From Nocardiopsis sp. YSL2 (GTDB lineage Bacteria > Actinomycetota > Actinomycetes > Streptosporangiales > Streptosporangiaceae), in NCBI RefSeq assembly GCF_030555055.1, contig NZ_JAMOAO010000001.1:124001-188000 (forward strand): a DNA stretch of 64,000 nt, written 5' to 3'. Position 1 is the stretch's first letter. Each line of letters starts with the position of its first letter. The notes under the pieces were generated by a model. It made no database searches and was not told where the DNA came from. It was given only the letters and a program-made list of their open reading frames with translations. Shown in pieces: positions 52,341 through 60,921 of the stretch. The position numbers were made by a program, and so were the translations under genes.

Positions 52341-53126
52341 ATGTCGTCGAACAACCCGGACCACGCGCCCTTCCGCGAACTGCTGCCCTCTCCCGGGGCC
52401 ACGGACGTGGACCTGGCCGCCGCCTACGCCTACCCCGTCGGCCTGGACCGGCCCTGGGTACGCGCCAACATGGTCGCCAGTGCCGACGGCGGCGCCGTCG
52501 GCCCCTCCGGGCGCAGCCGCGACCTGTCCTCGGTTCCCGACCGCCGGGTGATGGGAGTCCTGCGCGGCCTGTGCGACGTCGTCCTGGTGGGCGCGGCGAC
52601 CGCGCGCGCGGAGGGCTACGGGCCGGTCCGCGCCCGCGGGTCGTGGGCTCCCCTGCGCGCCGGCCGGCCCGACACGCCCCGCGTGGCGGTGGTCTCGCGT
52701 TCGCTGGACCTGCCCGAGGCGCTGCTGACCGATGCGCCCACGGACGCGCGCACCGTCGTGTTCACCACCTCGCACGCCCCGGCGCAGCGCCGCGACCACG
52801 TGCGCGAGCACGCCGACCTGGTCGTGGTCGACGGACTGTCCGTCGGTCCCGAGCACGTCGTGAACGCCCTGGCCGAGCGCGGGCTGTACAGGGTGCTCAC
52901 CGAGGGCGGCCCGCACCTGCTGGCGGAGTACGTGGCCGCCGGACTCCTGGACGAGCTGTGCCTGACCGTGAGCCCGCACCTGCTGGGCTCGGGCGCACCC
53001 CGCATCGTCGCCGGGGGTTCCGGCACACCGGGGGCACCGGAGCACGCCTCCGTGCAGAACACACCCGTGCGCTTGGCACACCTGTTGGAAGCCGACGGCC
53101 ACCTGTTCGCGCGTTATCTGCGGTAA
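52341..53126 (+). CDS. RibD C-terminal-type pyrimidine reductase family protein
   Basis: The 262-residue protein has the reductase fold of the RibD C-terminal domain: MVASADGGAVGPSGRSRDLS, VLRGLCDVVLVGAATARAEGYG and the terminal EGGPHLLAEYVAAGLLDEL. RibD reductases reduce 5-amino-6-ribosylamino uracil with NADPH, and stand-alone forms in actinobacteria are seen outside rib operons. No riboflavin genes lie near, so the true substrate is open; the mycobacterial homologue has been discussed as an alternative dihydrofolate reductase. The ATG follows the reading frame start chosen on similarity; a GTG two codons earlier is possible. Confidence 0.78.
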   Translation: MSSNNPDHAPFRELLPSPGATDVDLAAAYAYPVGLDRPWVRANMVASADGGAVGPSGRSRDLSSVPDRRVMGVLRGLCDVVLVGAATARAEGYGPVRARGSWAPLRAGRPDTPRVAVVSRSLDLPEALLTDAPTDARTVVFTTSHAPAQRRDHVREHADLVVVDGLSVGPEHVVNALAERGLYRVLTEGGPHLLAEYVAAGLLDELCLTVSPHLLGSGAPRIVAGGSGTPGAPEHASVQNTPVRLAHLLEADGHLFARYLR

Positions 53127-53302
53127 ACGCTCCGCGGAGGGACCCGCGTGCTCCACGTCGATTTCGGCCACCCCCCAATCACGCATGAACCGCCCCGGAA
53201 TCGGACATACCCGATGTGTGCCTCTGGTGGGTAGATCGACACCGGACACACCGCATCGACGGGGCTTACCGGCTTGGCCCCCCGGCCGAGAGGATGAACG
53301 TA

Positions 53303-54082
53303 GTGCCGACGTCCGACAACGGGTCCCCTCCGGTCTACCGAGAGATCGCCGAGGAGCTACGCGGACAGATCCGCTCCGGACGGTACGCCGACGGCGACCG
53401 CCTCCCCGGTGAGAACTCCCTCATGGAGCGTCATGGTGTCGCACGAGCGACGGCACGGCAGGCGCTCTCCGTCCTGATCAACGAGGGCCTGGCCGTGGCC
53501 GTGCGCGGCTCCGGCATCTACGTCCGCCTGTTCCGGCCGGTACGAAGACACGGGGCCCGACGCCTGTCCAAGGAGCTGTGGGGCAACGGACGGGCGATCT
53601 GGCGGACCGACACCGAGGACCGCGGCTACGACGTGGACCACCTGCGCGTGGAGGAAGCGGTGGCAGGGGACCACGTGCGGCGCGCGCTCGGGCTGGCCGA
53701 GGGCGAGGCCGTGGTGCGGCGCACCCGGCGCTACCTCGTGGACGGCCGTCCGGTGCAGAGCGCCGTCTCCCACCTGCCCCTGTCCCTCCTCGGGCGGCCG
53801 GAGGACTCCCCCGCGGCGCGCAGGATCAGGGAGCCCGACTCCGGGCCGGGCGGAATCTACGCGCGCCTGGCCGAGCTGGGCCGGGCCCCGGCCCACTTCA
53901 CCGAGGAGATCCGGGTGCGGATGCCGACCCCGGAGGAGAGCGAGGAGCTGAGCCTGACCCCCGGGACGCCGGTCCTGGAGGTGGCGCGCACCGCCCTGAC
54001 CGACCAGAACGTGCCGGTGGAGTTCAACGAGATCACCATGGACGGCTCGGCGTACGTGCTCCAGTACGACTTCGACGCCTGA
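53303..54082 (+). CDS. GntR family transcriptional regulator with UTRA domain
   Basis: The 259-residue protein has an N-terminal GntR winged HTH (residues about 10-75: YREIAEELRGQIRSGRYADG then GENSLMERHGVARATARQAL) and a UTRA effector domain from about residue 90, so it is of the HutC/FarR subfamily. The GTG start is preferred because GAGAGG lies nine bases upstream; an ATG three codons earlier has the SD with no spacing. The effector is unknown. A strong bidirectional hairpin follows it. Confidence 0.87.
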   Translation: MPTSDNGSPPVYREIAEELRGQIRSGRYADGDRLPGENSLMERHGVARATARQALSVLINEGLAVAVRGSGIYVRLFRPVRRHGARRLSKELWGNGRAIWRTDTEDRGYDVDHLRVEEAVAGDHVRRALGLAEGEAVVRRTRRYLVDGRPVQSAVSHLPLSLLGRPEDSPAARRIREPDSGPGGIYARLAELGRAPAHFTEEIRVRMPTPEESEELSLTPGTPVLEVARTALTDQNVPVEFNEITMDGSAYVLQYDFDA

Positions 54083-54099
54083 TCCGCCGCACACACGAG

Positions 54100-54123
54100 G
54101 AGGGGCGCCCGCGGGCGCCCCTC
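54100..54123. terminator. hairpin between the GntR gene and a convergent membrane protein gene
   Basis: GAGGGGCGCCC and GGGCGCCCCTC are perfect 11-base arms with a 2-base loop, in the 57 bases between the convergent stops. Confidence 0.6.
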
Positions 54124-54139
54124 TGCCGTTTCGGTCGGC

Positions 54140-54610
54140 TCATGCTCGATCGACTCGATTCCCGTTTCCTGTCCTGCCTCGGCAACCACCCCGCTTGGAG
54201 GCGAACACCAGATATCCCAGCGGCAGGATCGCCAGCCCGACGGCCAGCGCCCCCGCCGCGGCGAAGAACGGACTCTCCGGCCGGGTCATCGCCCACTGGG
54301 CCATCCCGAACCCCAGGAACACCGCCAGCGCCAACGCGCCGAGGGCGATCGCGCCCGCCAGCGCGAGCAGACCGCGATCGGTCCAGGGCTCGGGCCTGGC
54401 GCGGGCGATCCCCGCCACCGTGGCCCTGGCGCTGAGCTCGACCGCCCAGCGCACCTCCCCCGCGACCGTGACCACCCCGGCGGAGGCGGCGCGGGCGCGG
54501 GCCCGGGCTCCCACGGTGACCTGGTCCAGCCACCACAGTCCGTATCTGATTCTTCCCACACGCAGTGGTCGGCGAGTCACTCTGAGTGCCTGTTGTGCCG
54601 CTACAGCCAT
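54140..54610 (-). CDS. two-helix membrane protein, hypothetical
   Basis: The 156-residue protein has two hydrophobic segments, LLALAGAIALGALALAVFLG (about residues 80-100) and FFAAAGALAVGLAILPLGYLVF (about 115-138), with charged basic flanks at both ends. The N-terminal 75 residues are basic with an Ala-rich helix. I do not recognise a family. It is convergent with the GntR gene. Confidence 0.6.
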   Translation of the reverse strand: MAVAAQQALRVTRRPLRVGRIRYGLWWLDQVTVGARARARAASAGVVTVAGEVRWAVELSARATVAGIARARPEPWTDRGLLALAGAIALGALALAVFLGFGMAQWAMTRPESPFFAAAGALAVGLAILPLGYLVFASKRGGCRGRTGNGNRVDRA

Positions 54611-54809
54611 GCCACCTGCCTCAGTGCACTTCGACCGCTGACCCTGGTGTGTGGCCTACCCTGCACAATCCGTCCCGAACGTTGCGCAAAGTGAAGTTAC
54701 TGGTATGTGGCCTCTAAGGATGATTTACCTTGCTTCATGGATATCTGCGGCATTTGTCGCCCGTGGCGCCCTGGCAGCGCCCGGGCACGATTCGGGGTAG
54801 CGTCTCATC

Positions 54810-55247
54810 ATGGCTGACTCAGTGGATCCGGCCCCGGGCACCGGGGCGGCGGACATTCCCCAGACCGACCAGGAGTGGCGCGAGCGGCTCAGCGCCCAGG
54901 AGTACGCCGTTCTCCGCCAGGCGGGCACGGAACGACCCTGGACCGGCGACTACGTCGACACCAAGACGACCGGGGTCTACCGTTGCCGCGGCTGCGGGGT
55001 CGAACTGTTCCGTTCCAGTGAGAAGTTCGACTCCCACTGCGGCTGGCCCAGCTTCTTCGACCCGGCCGACAGCGACGCCGTCACCCTGCACGAGGACACC
55101 TCGATGGGCATGGCGCGGACCGAGGTGCGGTGCGCCACCTGCGACTCCCACCTGGGCCACGTCTTCCGAGGCGAGGGATACGCCACTCCCACCGACGCCC
55201 GGTACTGCATCAACTCCATCGCCCTCACCCTGGAGCCGGCGGAGTAG
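54810..55247 (+). CDS. msrB: peptide-methionine (R)-S-oxide reductase
   Basis: MsrB repairs oxidised methionine. The 145-residue protein has four zinc-binding Cys at 59, 62, 108 and 111 (CRGCG and CATCD), and the catalytic Cys133 in RYCINS, with GHVFRGE forming the substrate groove. Start MADS is preceded by an SD-poor region. It stands alone as a short transcript. Confidence 0.94.
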   Translation: MADSVDPAPGTGAADIPQTDQEWRERLSAQEYAVLRQAGTERPWTGDYVDTKTTGVYRCRGCGVELFRSSEKFDSHCGWPSFFDPADSDAVTLHEDTSMGMARTEVRCATCDSHLGHVFRGEGYATPTDARYCINSIALTLEPAE

Positions 55248-55523
55248 GTTGGCATACCATCCAGGTTCCGGGTCACGAGCCCGTCGGCCACCGCCCCCGG
55301 TGGCCGGCGACGTCTCCGGCGGCCGCGCCACGGCCACAGCCGGATCAGGGATAATCACATGACGTGCGACCGGGAACACCCCCCCGGCCCGGGGAGCACG
55401 GTGCGGACGGACGGAAGTACCCGGGCGCCCGCGCACCCGCCAGACCCGGAAGGCACCGGGTCGACCCCTCACAGCGGTACCCGATGTGCGGGCGACCAGA
55501 CCGACCCGCGACGAAAGCGCTCG

Positions 55524-56195
55524 ATGACCGACGACTCACCCACCACCACCTCCTCCTCCCCGCGTCCCGCGGCCAGGCCCAGACTCGGTATGGCACAGGG
55601 ATCGGCCCCCTGGCTGGTCCCGTCCCTGGCCGCCGCCGGAGCCGCCGCCCTCGCCGCGCGCGGGTCCCGGGTCCGTGCGGCGGCCGCCCTCCCCGTGGTC
55701 GCCCTCGCCGCGGGCATGACCTGGTTCTTCCGCGACCCCGAGCGGGGCCCGGCGACCGGTCGGGTGCTGTCCGCGGCCGACGGCGTCGTCCAGAGCCTCG
55801 ACACCCGGCCCGACGGACGCGTCCGGGTCGCGGTGTTCATGAACCCCCTCAACGTGCACGTCAACCGTGCTCCCCTCGCCGGCCTGGTCACCGGCGTCGA
55901 GCACCGCCCCGGGGGTTTCCGCCCCGCCTTCGACAAGGACAGCGAGCGTAATGAGCGCGTCATCTGGACCCTTGAAACCGAGATCGGTGAGGTCACGGTC
56001 GTTCAAATCGCCGGCGCGATGGTCCGGCGTATCGTCCCGTATCTCGCTGCGGGGCAGAAGGTCGAGCAAGGCGAGAGGATCGGGCTCATCCGGTTCGGGT
56101 CACGGGTCGACGTCTACCTTCCGTCCGGGGTCGCCCCGGCGGTGGAGGTCGGCCAGAAGGTCCGCGCCGGAGAAACCCGTCTTGACGCCGACTGA
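55524..56195 (+). CDS. psd: phosphatidylserine decarboxylase
   Basis: Psd makes phosphatidylethanolamine from phosphatidylserine. The 223-residue protein is the short form. The post-translational cleavage and pyruvoyl site is Gly-Ser in IRFGSRVDVYLP, with Ser193. The N-terminal 60 residues contain the membrane-associated helix (ALPVVALAAGMTWFFRDP). The next gene, pssA, supplies its substrate; the two genes overlap by 14 bases. The chosen ATG has no strong SD; the frame is open back to 55359. Confidence 0.93.
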   Translation: MTDDSPTTTSSSPRPAARPRLGMAQGSAPWLVPSLAAAGAAALAARGSRVRAAAALPVVALAAGMTWFFRDPERGPATGRVLSAADGVVQSLDTRPDGRVRVAVFMNPLNVHVNRAPLAGLVTGVEHRPGGFRPAFDKDSERNERVIWTLETEIGEVTVVQIAGAMVRRIVPYLAAGQKVEQGERIGLIRFGSRVDVYLPSGVAPAVEVGQKVRAGETRLDAD

Positions 56196-56985
56196 CGGCG
56201 CCGTCCTGCCCCCGCCGGCCGGGGCGCCCGCTGAGACGGCTCCTCGGCTGCGCCTGGGCCCCGCCGACTACCTCACCCTCGGCAACGCCCTGTGCGGCTT
56301 TCTGGCCGTCTGGGCGCTCGCCACGGCCCAATCGGCGCAGGCGGCCTCCGGCACCGGCGGGCCGCTGCCGCACGCCGCGATGGCCACGGTCGTGGGTCTG
56401 ATGCTCGTGGCCGCCGCCCTGGACGTGCTCGACGGCCGGGTGGCGCGCAAGCTCGGCGGCAGCGGCATGGGCGCGGAGCTGGACAACCTCGCGGACGTGG
56501 TCAGCTTCGGCTTCGCCCCGGCCTTCTTCTTCGTCGTGTGGGGCATGCGGGCCGAGGGACTGGAGCCGTTCGCCGTCGTGGCGGGCGGGGCCGTGCTGCT
56601 CGCGGTGATCGTCCGGCTGGCCCGGTTCTCCTGCCAGGCCCCGGGGGCGGACTACTTCACCGGTCTGCCGTGCCCCTTCGGCGCGATGGCCGTGGTGACC
56701 GTGGTCCTGCTCGACCCGCCGCCGCTGGCGGGCGTGGCCGCGGTGCTGCTGATCTCCTGGCTCATGGTGAGCCGGATGGAGTACCCCAAGCCGCGCGGCC
56801 GCAAGGCCTACGCCGTCCTGGGCGTCCTCGCCGCCGGTGTGGCCCTCATGGCCGCCTGGGGCCTGGGGGCGCCGGCCGGTCAGACGCTCATCTACCTGAT
56901 GAGCGCCGCCGTGCTCGGTTTCATCGTGACCATCCCTTTCTACGTGCTGGCCACCCGCAGATCGGCCCGCCTCGGGCGCCATTAG
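56182..56985 (+). CDS. pssA: CDP-diacylglycerol-serine O-phosphatidyltransferase
   Basis: PssA makes phosphatidylserine from CDP-diacylglycerol and serine. The 267-residue membrane enzyme has about eight helices and the CDP-alcohol phosphotransferase motif, DGRVARKLGGSGMGAELDN followed by LAD, in which the linker between AR and G is one residue shorter (7 instead of 8). The TTG start lies 14 bases before the psd stop, with GGAG nine bases upstream, so psd and pssA are translationally linked. A hairpin terminator follows. Confidence 0.92.
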   Translation: MTPTDGAVLPPPAGAPAETAPRLRLGPADYLTLGNALCGFLAVWALATAQSAQAASGTGGPLPHAAMATVVGLMLVAAALDVLDGRVARKLGGSGMGAELDNLADVVSFGFAPAFFFVVWGMRAEGLEPFAVVAGGAVLLAVIVRLARFSCQAPGADYFTGLPCPFGAMAVVTVVLLDPPPLAGVAAVLLISWLMVSRMEYPKPRGRKAYAVLGVLAAGVALMAAWGLGAPAGQTLIYLMSAAVLGFIVTIPFYVLATRRSARLGRH

Positions 56986-57006
56986 GACGGGGGCTTCGGT
57001 CCTTCC

Positions 57007-57037
57007 GGTGCACTCCCTCGTTCCTCGGGAGTGCACC
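57007..57037 (+). terminator. hairpin after pssA
   Basis: GGTGCACTCCC and GGGAGTGCACC are perfect 11-base arms around a 9-base loop, 21 bases past the pssA stop. Confidence 0.7.
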
Positions 57038-57076
57038 TCCAGGCCCTCCAGGACCCGTCGGCGCCCTCGCTGTGCC

Positions 57077-57193
57077 TTTCGGGCCTCCGCCCGTTCCTCG
57101 CTTCGGCCCGGATAGCCCCCCTGGGGTTCCGGCGAGCGGGACCCCTGGGGGGTTGGCTCGGGGCAAAGCGAGGAACGGGCGGAGGCCCCGAAA
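57077..57193. repeat. long imperfect inverted repeat between pssA and hemQ
   Basis: Two arms of about 53 bases, each containing CCTCCGCCCGTTCCTCGCTT or its complement, and each ending near a CCCC/GGGG run, pair imperfectly with a short centre. It ends three bases before the hemQ stop. Half of this element recurs near 60791, which identifies it as a dispersed palindromic repeat. Confidence 0.65.
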
Positions 57194-57196
57194 AAG

Positions 57197-57907
57197 CTAC
57201 GGCAGGGCGTCGACCAGCTCGGCGACGCTCTTGCGGCGGCCGGTGTAGAAGGGCAGCTCCTCGCGCGTGTGCAGGCGGGCCTTGGCACCGCGCAGGTGGC
57301 GCATGAGGTCCACGATGCGGTGCAGCTCGTCGGCCTCGAAGGCCAGCAGCCACTCGTAGTCGTTCAGACCGAACGAGGAGACGGTGTTGGCGCGCACGTC
57401 CGGGTAGGGCGCGGCCATGCGGCCGTGCTCGGCGAGCATCGCGCGGCGCTCGTCGTCGGGCAGCAGGTACCACTCGTAGGAGCGCACGAACGGGTACACG
57501 CACAGGTGGTCGCGCGGCTCCTCACCGGCCAGGAAGGCCGGCACGTGGCCGCGGTTGAACTCGGCCGGGCGGTGCAGGCCCACGACCGACCACACCGGGG
57601 CACTCGCCTGCCCGACCCGGGTGCGCCGGAAGGCGGAGTAGGTCTCCTGGACCAGCTCGGAGCTGTCGGCCACCCACCAGAACATGATGTCGGCGTCGGC
57701 GCGGAAGCCCTGGACGTCGTAGCTGCCGCGGGTGGTCACCCCGCGTTCGGCCGCCTTGTCGAGGAAGGTCTGGAGCTCGTCGGCGGCCGCGGCCCGGTCC
57801 AGGCCCTGGAGGGAGCCGACCTTGAAGACCGACCACATGGTGTAGCGGATGAGGGAGTTGAGGTCGGTGCCGTCCTGGTCGACGGCGGTGTTCTGCTGGC
57901 CCGTCAC
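57197..57907 (-). CDS. hemQ: coproheme decarboxylase (HemQ)
   Basis: HemQ makes heme b from coproheme, the last step of the coproporphyrin-dependent heme pathway of actinobacteria and firmicutes. The 236-residue protein has the chlorite dismutase fold with [14 protein letters not shown] at the N-terminus, [22 protein letters not shown] including the heme-ligand His, and [14 protein letters not shown]. The GTG start overlaps the hemG stop by 4 bases and has AAGGAG seven bases upstream. It is the second gene of a hemG-hemQ pair, with hemE nearby on the same strand. Confidence 0.95.
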   Translation of the reverse strand: MTGQQNTAVDQDGTDLNSLIRYTMWSVFKVGSLQGLDRAAAADELQTFLDKAAERGVTTRGSYDVQGFRADADIMFWWVADSSELVQETYSAFRRTRVGQASAPVWSVVGLHRPAEFNRGHVPAFLAGEEPRDHLCVYPFVRSYEWYLLPDDERRAMLAEHGRMAAPYPDVRANTVSSFGLNDYEWLLAFEADELHRIVDLMRHLRGAKARLHTREELPFYTGRRKSVAELVDALP

Positions 57908-59370
57908 GGGTTGACTCCTTGCTGGTTCGGTCCGTCGGCGTCGCCGCCGGGGTGGGTGTGACTGTTCGACTGGAGGGTGCCCGCCAGGTGCGCGGCCTCG
58001 CGGCCCGCGTCGGCGATGCACGCGGGGATGCCCACGCCGCCGTAGACGGCGCCGCACACCCCCAGGCCCCGGAGGCCGTGGACCGCCGAGCGCACGCGTT
58101 CGACGCGGTCGGCGTGCCCGACCGCGTACTGGGGCAGGCCGTCGGTCCACCGGGTGAGGCGGGTCTGCACGGGTGGTGCGGTCCGTCCGGTGACCGTGGT
58201 CAGGTCCGCGAGCGCGGCCGCGGTCAGCTCCTCGTCCGAGCGCTCCAACGCTCCGTCGCCCGCCCGGCCGATGGAGCAGCGCACGACCACGAGGTCGTCT
58301 CCGGGATTGGCGGCGGCGAGTTCCTCGGCCAGCCACGGCCACTTGTTGGTGGAGTAGGTCGCGGCCTTGATGGTGAGCCCCTCCCCCGCCGGGACGAGGA
58401 AGCCGGTGCCGGTGAGCGGTTCGGGGAAGGCCGACGCCGGGAAGGCGAAGGTCAGCAGCGCCATGCCCGCGTACTCGACGCCTCGGAGTCCGTCGGCCGC
58501 CTCGGGGGCGTGGTCCGCGAGCAGGCGGGCGGCCTCGTGGGCGGGACAGGCCAGCAGGACACCGTCGCAGTCGAGCGACTCGCCGTCGTCCAGGTGGACC
58601 CGCCAGCCCTGGGAGAGCCGCTCCAGGGAGCGGGCCCGCGTACCCGTGCGCACGTCCTTGCCCAACCGCTCGGCCAGGGTGCCGGTGAGCGTGGCGACGC
58701 CGCCGCGCAGTGAGGCGAACACCGGCCCGGAGGCGGTGGGCGCCGAGCCCCTGCCCCGCAGACTCGTGTGCACGGCGCGCATGAGCGAGCGGTCGCGGCG
58801 GGCCATGGGGGCGATCTGGGGCAGCGTCGAGTCCAGGGAGAGGCGGTCGGCGCGACCCGCGTAGACGCCGCCGAGCAGGGGTTCGACGAGCCGGTCCACG
58901 ACCTGGGCGCCCATCCGGGCGCCCACGTAGGCGCCCACGGGCACGTCCCCGCGCACCGGCGTGCGCGGCCGGACCAGGTCCAGCCCGGCGCGCAGCGTCC
59001 CGGACCAGGACAGGACCCCGCTGCGGGCCAGCTCGCGCAGGCTGCCCGGCACGCCCATCAACTGCCCCTTGGGCAGCGGTCGGATCCGCCCGCGGCTGTA
59101 GACGGCGGCGGCGCCGGGACCGGGGTGCACGATCTGGTCGGACAGGCCCAGTTCGGTGAAGAGCTCCAGCGCCTCGGGGCGGCGTGCCAGGACCGACTCG
59201 GCGCCCGCGTCCACGGGAACGCCCGCGACGGCGGAGGCGTGCAGCTTCCCACCCGGGGTCTCGGCGGCCTCCAGGACGGTGACGGCGCTTCCGAGCCCGG
59301 TGAGGCGGTGGGCGGCGGTGAGTCCGGAGACCCCGCCGCCGACCACGACGACGTGCGGTGCTTCAGGCAT
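57904..59370 (-). CDS. hemG: coproporphyrinogen III oxidase, HemG/HemY type (CgoX)
   Basis: The enzyme oxidises coproporphyrinogen III to coproporphyrin III, using FAD. The 488-residue protein has the N-terminal dinucleotide-binding motif [19 protein letters not shown], the [11 protein letters not shown] stretch and the C-terminal [18 protein letters not shown] motif that closes the FAD site. In organisms with HemQ this enzyme acts in the coproporphyrin branch. It is coupled to hemQ by a GTGA overlap. Confidence 0.94.
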   Translation of the reverse strand: MPEAPHVVVVGGGVSGLTAAHRLTGLGSAVTVLEAAETPGGKLHASAVAGVPVDAGAESVLARRPEALELFTELGLSDQIVHPGPGAAAVYSRGRIRPLPKGQLMGVPGSLRELARSGVLSWSGTLRAGLDLVRPRTPVRGDVPVGAYVGARMGAQVVDRLVEPLLGGVYAGRADRLSLDSTLPQIAPMARRDRSLMRAVHTSLRGRGSAPTASGPVFASLRGGVATLTGTLAERLGKDVRTGTRARSLERLSQGWRVHLDDGESLDCDGVLLACPAHEAARLLADHAPEAADGLRGVEYAGMALLTFAFPASAFPEPLTGTGFLVPAGEGLTIKAATYSTNKWPWLAEELAAANPGDDLVVVRCSIGRAGDGALERSDEELTAAALADLTTVTGRTAPPVQTRLTRWTDGLPQYAVGHADRVERVRSAVHGLRGLGVCGAVYGGVGIPACIADAGREAAHLAGTLQSNSHTHPGGDADGPNQQGVNP

Positions 59371-59535
59371 GACCCCAGCTTTCCAGATGCTCTGGGTCAC
59401 AGCGATCCGCACTGCCGGTTGGGCCCCGGCCGGCGGCGGCCCGTCCAGGCGTCCGCCACCGGGACGTGGCCCAGCCGTTGCGGTGTCGTGACCGCGCGAC
59501 CGCAACGGGCGGCGGAACGGGTGCGTCCGAGGGAC

Positions 59536-60606
59536 ATGGATACTTCAGCGTTGCCCCCGGCGCGATCCGTCGGGGTAGTGATCGCGGCCGGCCTGTCCGC
59601 CTGGATGCTCGTCGCCTGCGGAGCCGCCGGAGGCGGATCGTCCGCTGACCGCACCACCGAGTCCTACGCCCAGGGCCCCGCTCCGGAGGCGGCGGCCGAT
59701 GACATCGCCGCCGCCGAGGGCGAATCGGCCGAGGAGAGCGCCGACGGAGGGGAGGGCGGTACCGGTGTCGGCGCCGACGTCGAGATCGACGACCGCGACC
59801 TCGTCCACACAGCCGACCTGTCCGTGCGGGTGGACGACGTGTCCGAGGCGTCCGAGGCCGCCAAGGACGTCGCCGTCGACGCGGACGGCTACGTGGCCTT
59901 CGAGCAGGTGTCGACCCCGACCGGCGGGACGCCCGAGTCCTCTCTCACGCTCCGTATCCCCGACGAGGGGTACGAGGACGCCCTGAGCGCACTGGCCGAA
60001 CTGGGAGACCGGTCCAGCCTGGAGCGGTCGGTGGAGGACGTGACCGAGGAGGTCACCGACGTCGAGAGCCGGATCGAGTCGGCCGAGGCGTCGCTGGCGA
60101 CCCTGCGGGGCTACCTGGACGAGGCCGAGGACGTCGAGGACCTGCTGGAGGTGGAGCGCGAGATCCAGTCCCGCCAGGCGGAGCTGGAGTCCCTCCAGGC
60201 TCGGATGGAGTCCCTGAGCAACCTGACGTCGTACTCGACGGTGCACCTGCGGCTGATGCCGCCGGAGACCTATCTGGAGGAGCCGGACGAGGACTCCATC
60301 GGGTTCATGGGCGGCCTCGAACGCGGCTGGCGCGCCCTGGTCACGCTCGGCGAGGGCATCGCGGTGGCCCTGGGCTGGCTGCTGCCCTTCCTGGCGGTCG
60401 CCGTCGTGGTCGCCGCCGGGCCCTGGATCTGGTGGCGCCGCCGGCGGGCCGCACGCGCGCCCCAGAGCGCAGAGCGCCGCACCCCGTTCGGCCGCCGACG
60501 CGGGCGGGGCGGCGACCGGCCGGGCACCGCCGAGCGCACGGACGAGTCGGCTCCGGACACCGGCGGCGCTCCGTCCGAGGCCCCGGACGAGGACGACGAG
60601 CGGTGA
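59536..60606 (+). CDS. DUF4349 lipoprotein
   Basis: The 356-residue protein has a lipobox, WMLVAC, with the lipidated Cys at residue 28, then an acidic stretch, a DUF4349 domain (residues about 90-260) with a coiled stretch VEDVTEEVTDVESRIESAEA and REIQSRQAELESLQARMESL, a membrane helix (about 282-305: EGIAVALGWLLPFLAVAVVV), and a cytoplasmic basic/acidic tail. DUF4349 proteins are conserved in actinomycetes and firmicutes with no assigned function; lipoprotein and membrane helix together place it at the cell surface. A terminator follows. It is divergent from hemG. Confidence 0.85.
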   Translation: MDTSALPPARSVGVVIAAGLSAWMLVACGAAGGGSSADRTTESYAQGPAPEAAADDIAAAEGESAEESADGGEGGTGVGADVEIDDRDLVHTADLSVRVDDVSEASEAAKDVAVDADGYVAFEQVSTPTGGTPESSLTLRIPDEGYEDALSALAELGDRSSLERSVEDVTEEVTDVESRIESAEASLATLRGYLDEAEDVEDLLEVEREIQSRQAELESLQARMESLSNLTSYSTVHLRLMPPETYLEEPDEDSIGFMGGLERGWRALVTLGEGIAVALGWLLPFLAVAVVVAAGPWIWWRRRRAARAPQSAERRTPFGRRRGRGGDRPGTAERTDESAPDTGGAPSEAPDEDDER

Positions 60607-60921
60607 CCTCCGCGGCCACCGGGCCGTGAACAGCACGGTGCCCGGTCACCCTCCGGGGGCGTGACCGGGCACCAGAGCATTCCAGGGGGTCGGACGTCGA
60701 CTGCAGCCCACCCATGCCCCACCGGATCGGACGTCGGCCGTTCAACCCGCCCGTACCGCAGAGGGGTTGGACGTACACGGGCGCGCTCACCGACCCCAGG
60801 GGGGTTGATCCGGGCCGAAGCAGGAAGGACCGCGCCGCAGGCGTCCGTTGAGGGTGGTGGCGGGCGACGTTGCCGCCAGCGAGCTTGCGAGCCAGGCGAG
60901 TCGACGACGAAGGACCCGGCG
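60607..60921. other. intergenic region with dispersed repeats between DUF4349 gene and hemE
   Basis: These 315 bases contain the terminator at 60637-60673 and, at 60791-60868, repeat sequence: first a stretch CCCCAGGGGGGTTGATCCGG then GCGTCCGTTGAGGGTGG. The first part is one arm of the inverted repeat at 57077-57193; the second is the reverse complement of the 34-base repeat at 30479 and 30561. No gene is seen. Confidence 0.55.
60637..60673 (+). terminator. terminator after the DUF4349 gene
   Basis: GGTGCCCGGTCAC and GTGACCGGGCACC are perfect 13-base arms separated by 11 bases, 31 bases past the DUF4349 stop. Confidence 0.75.
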
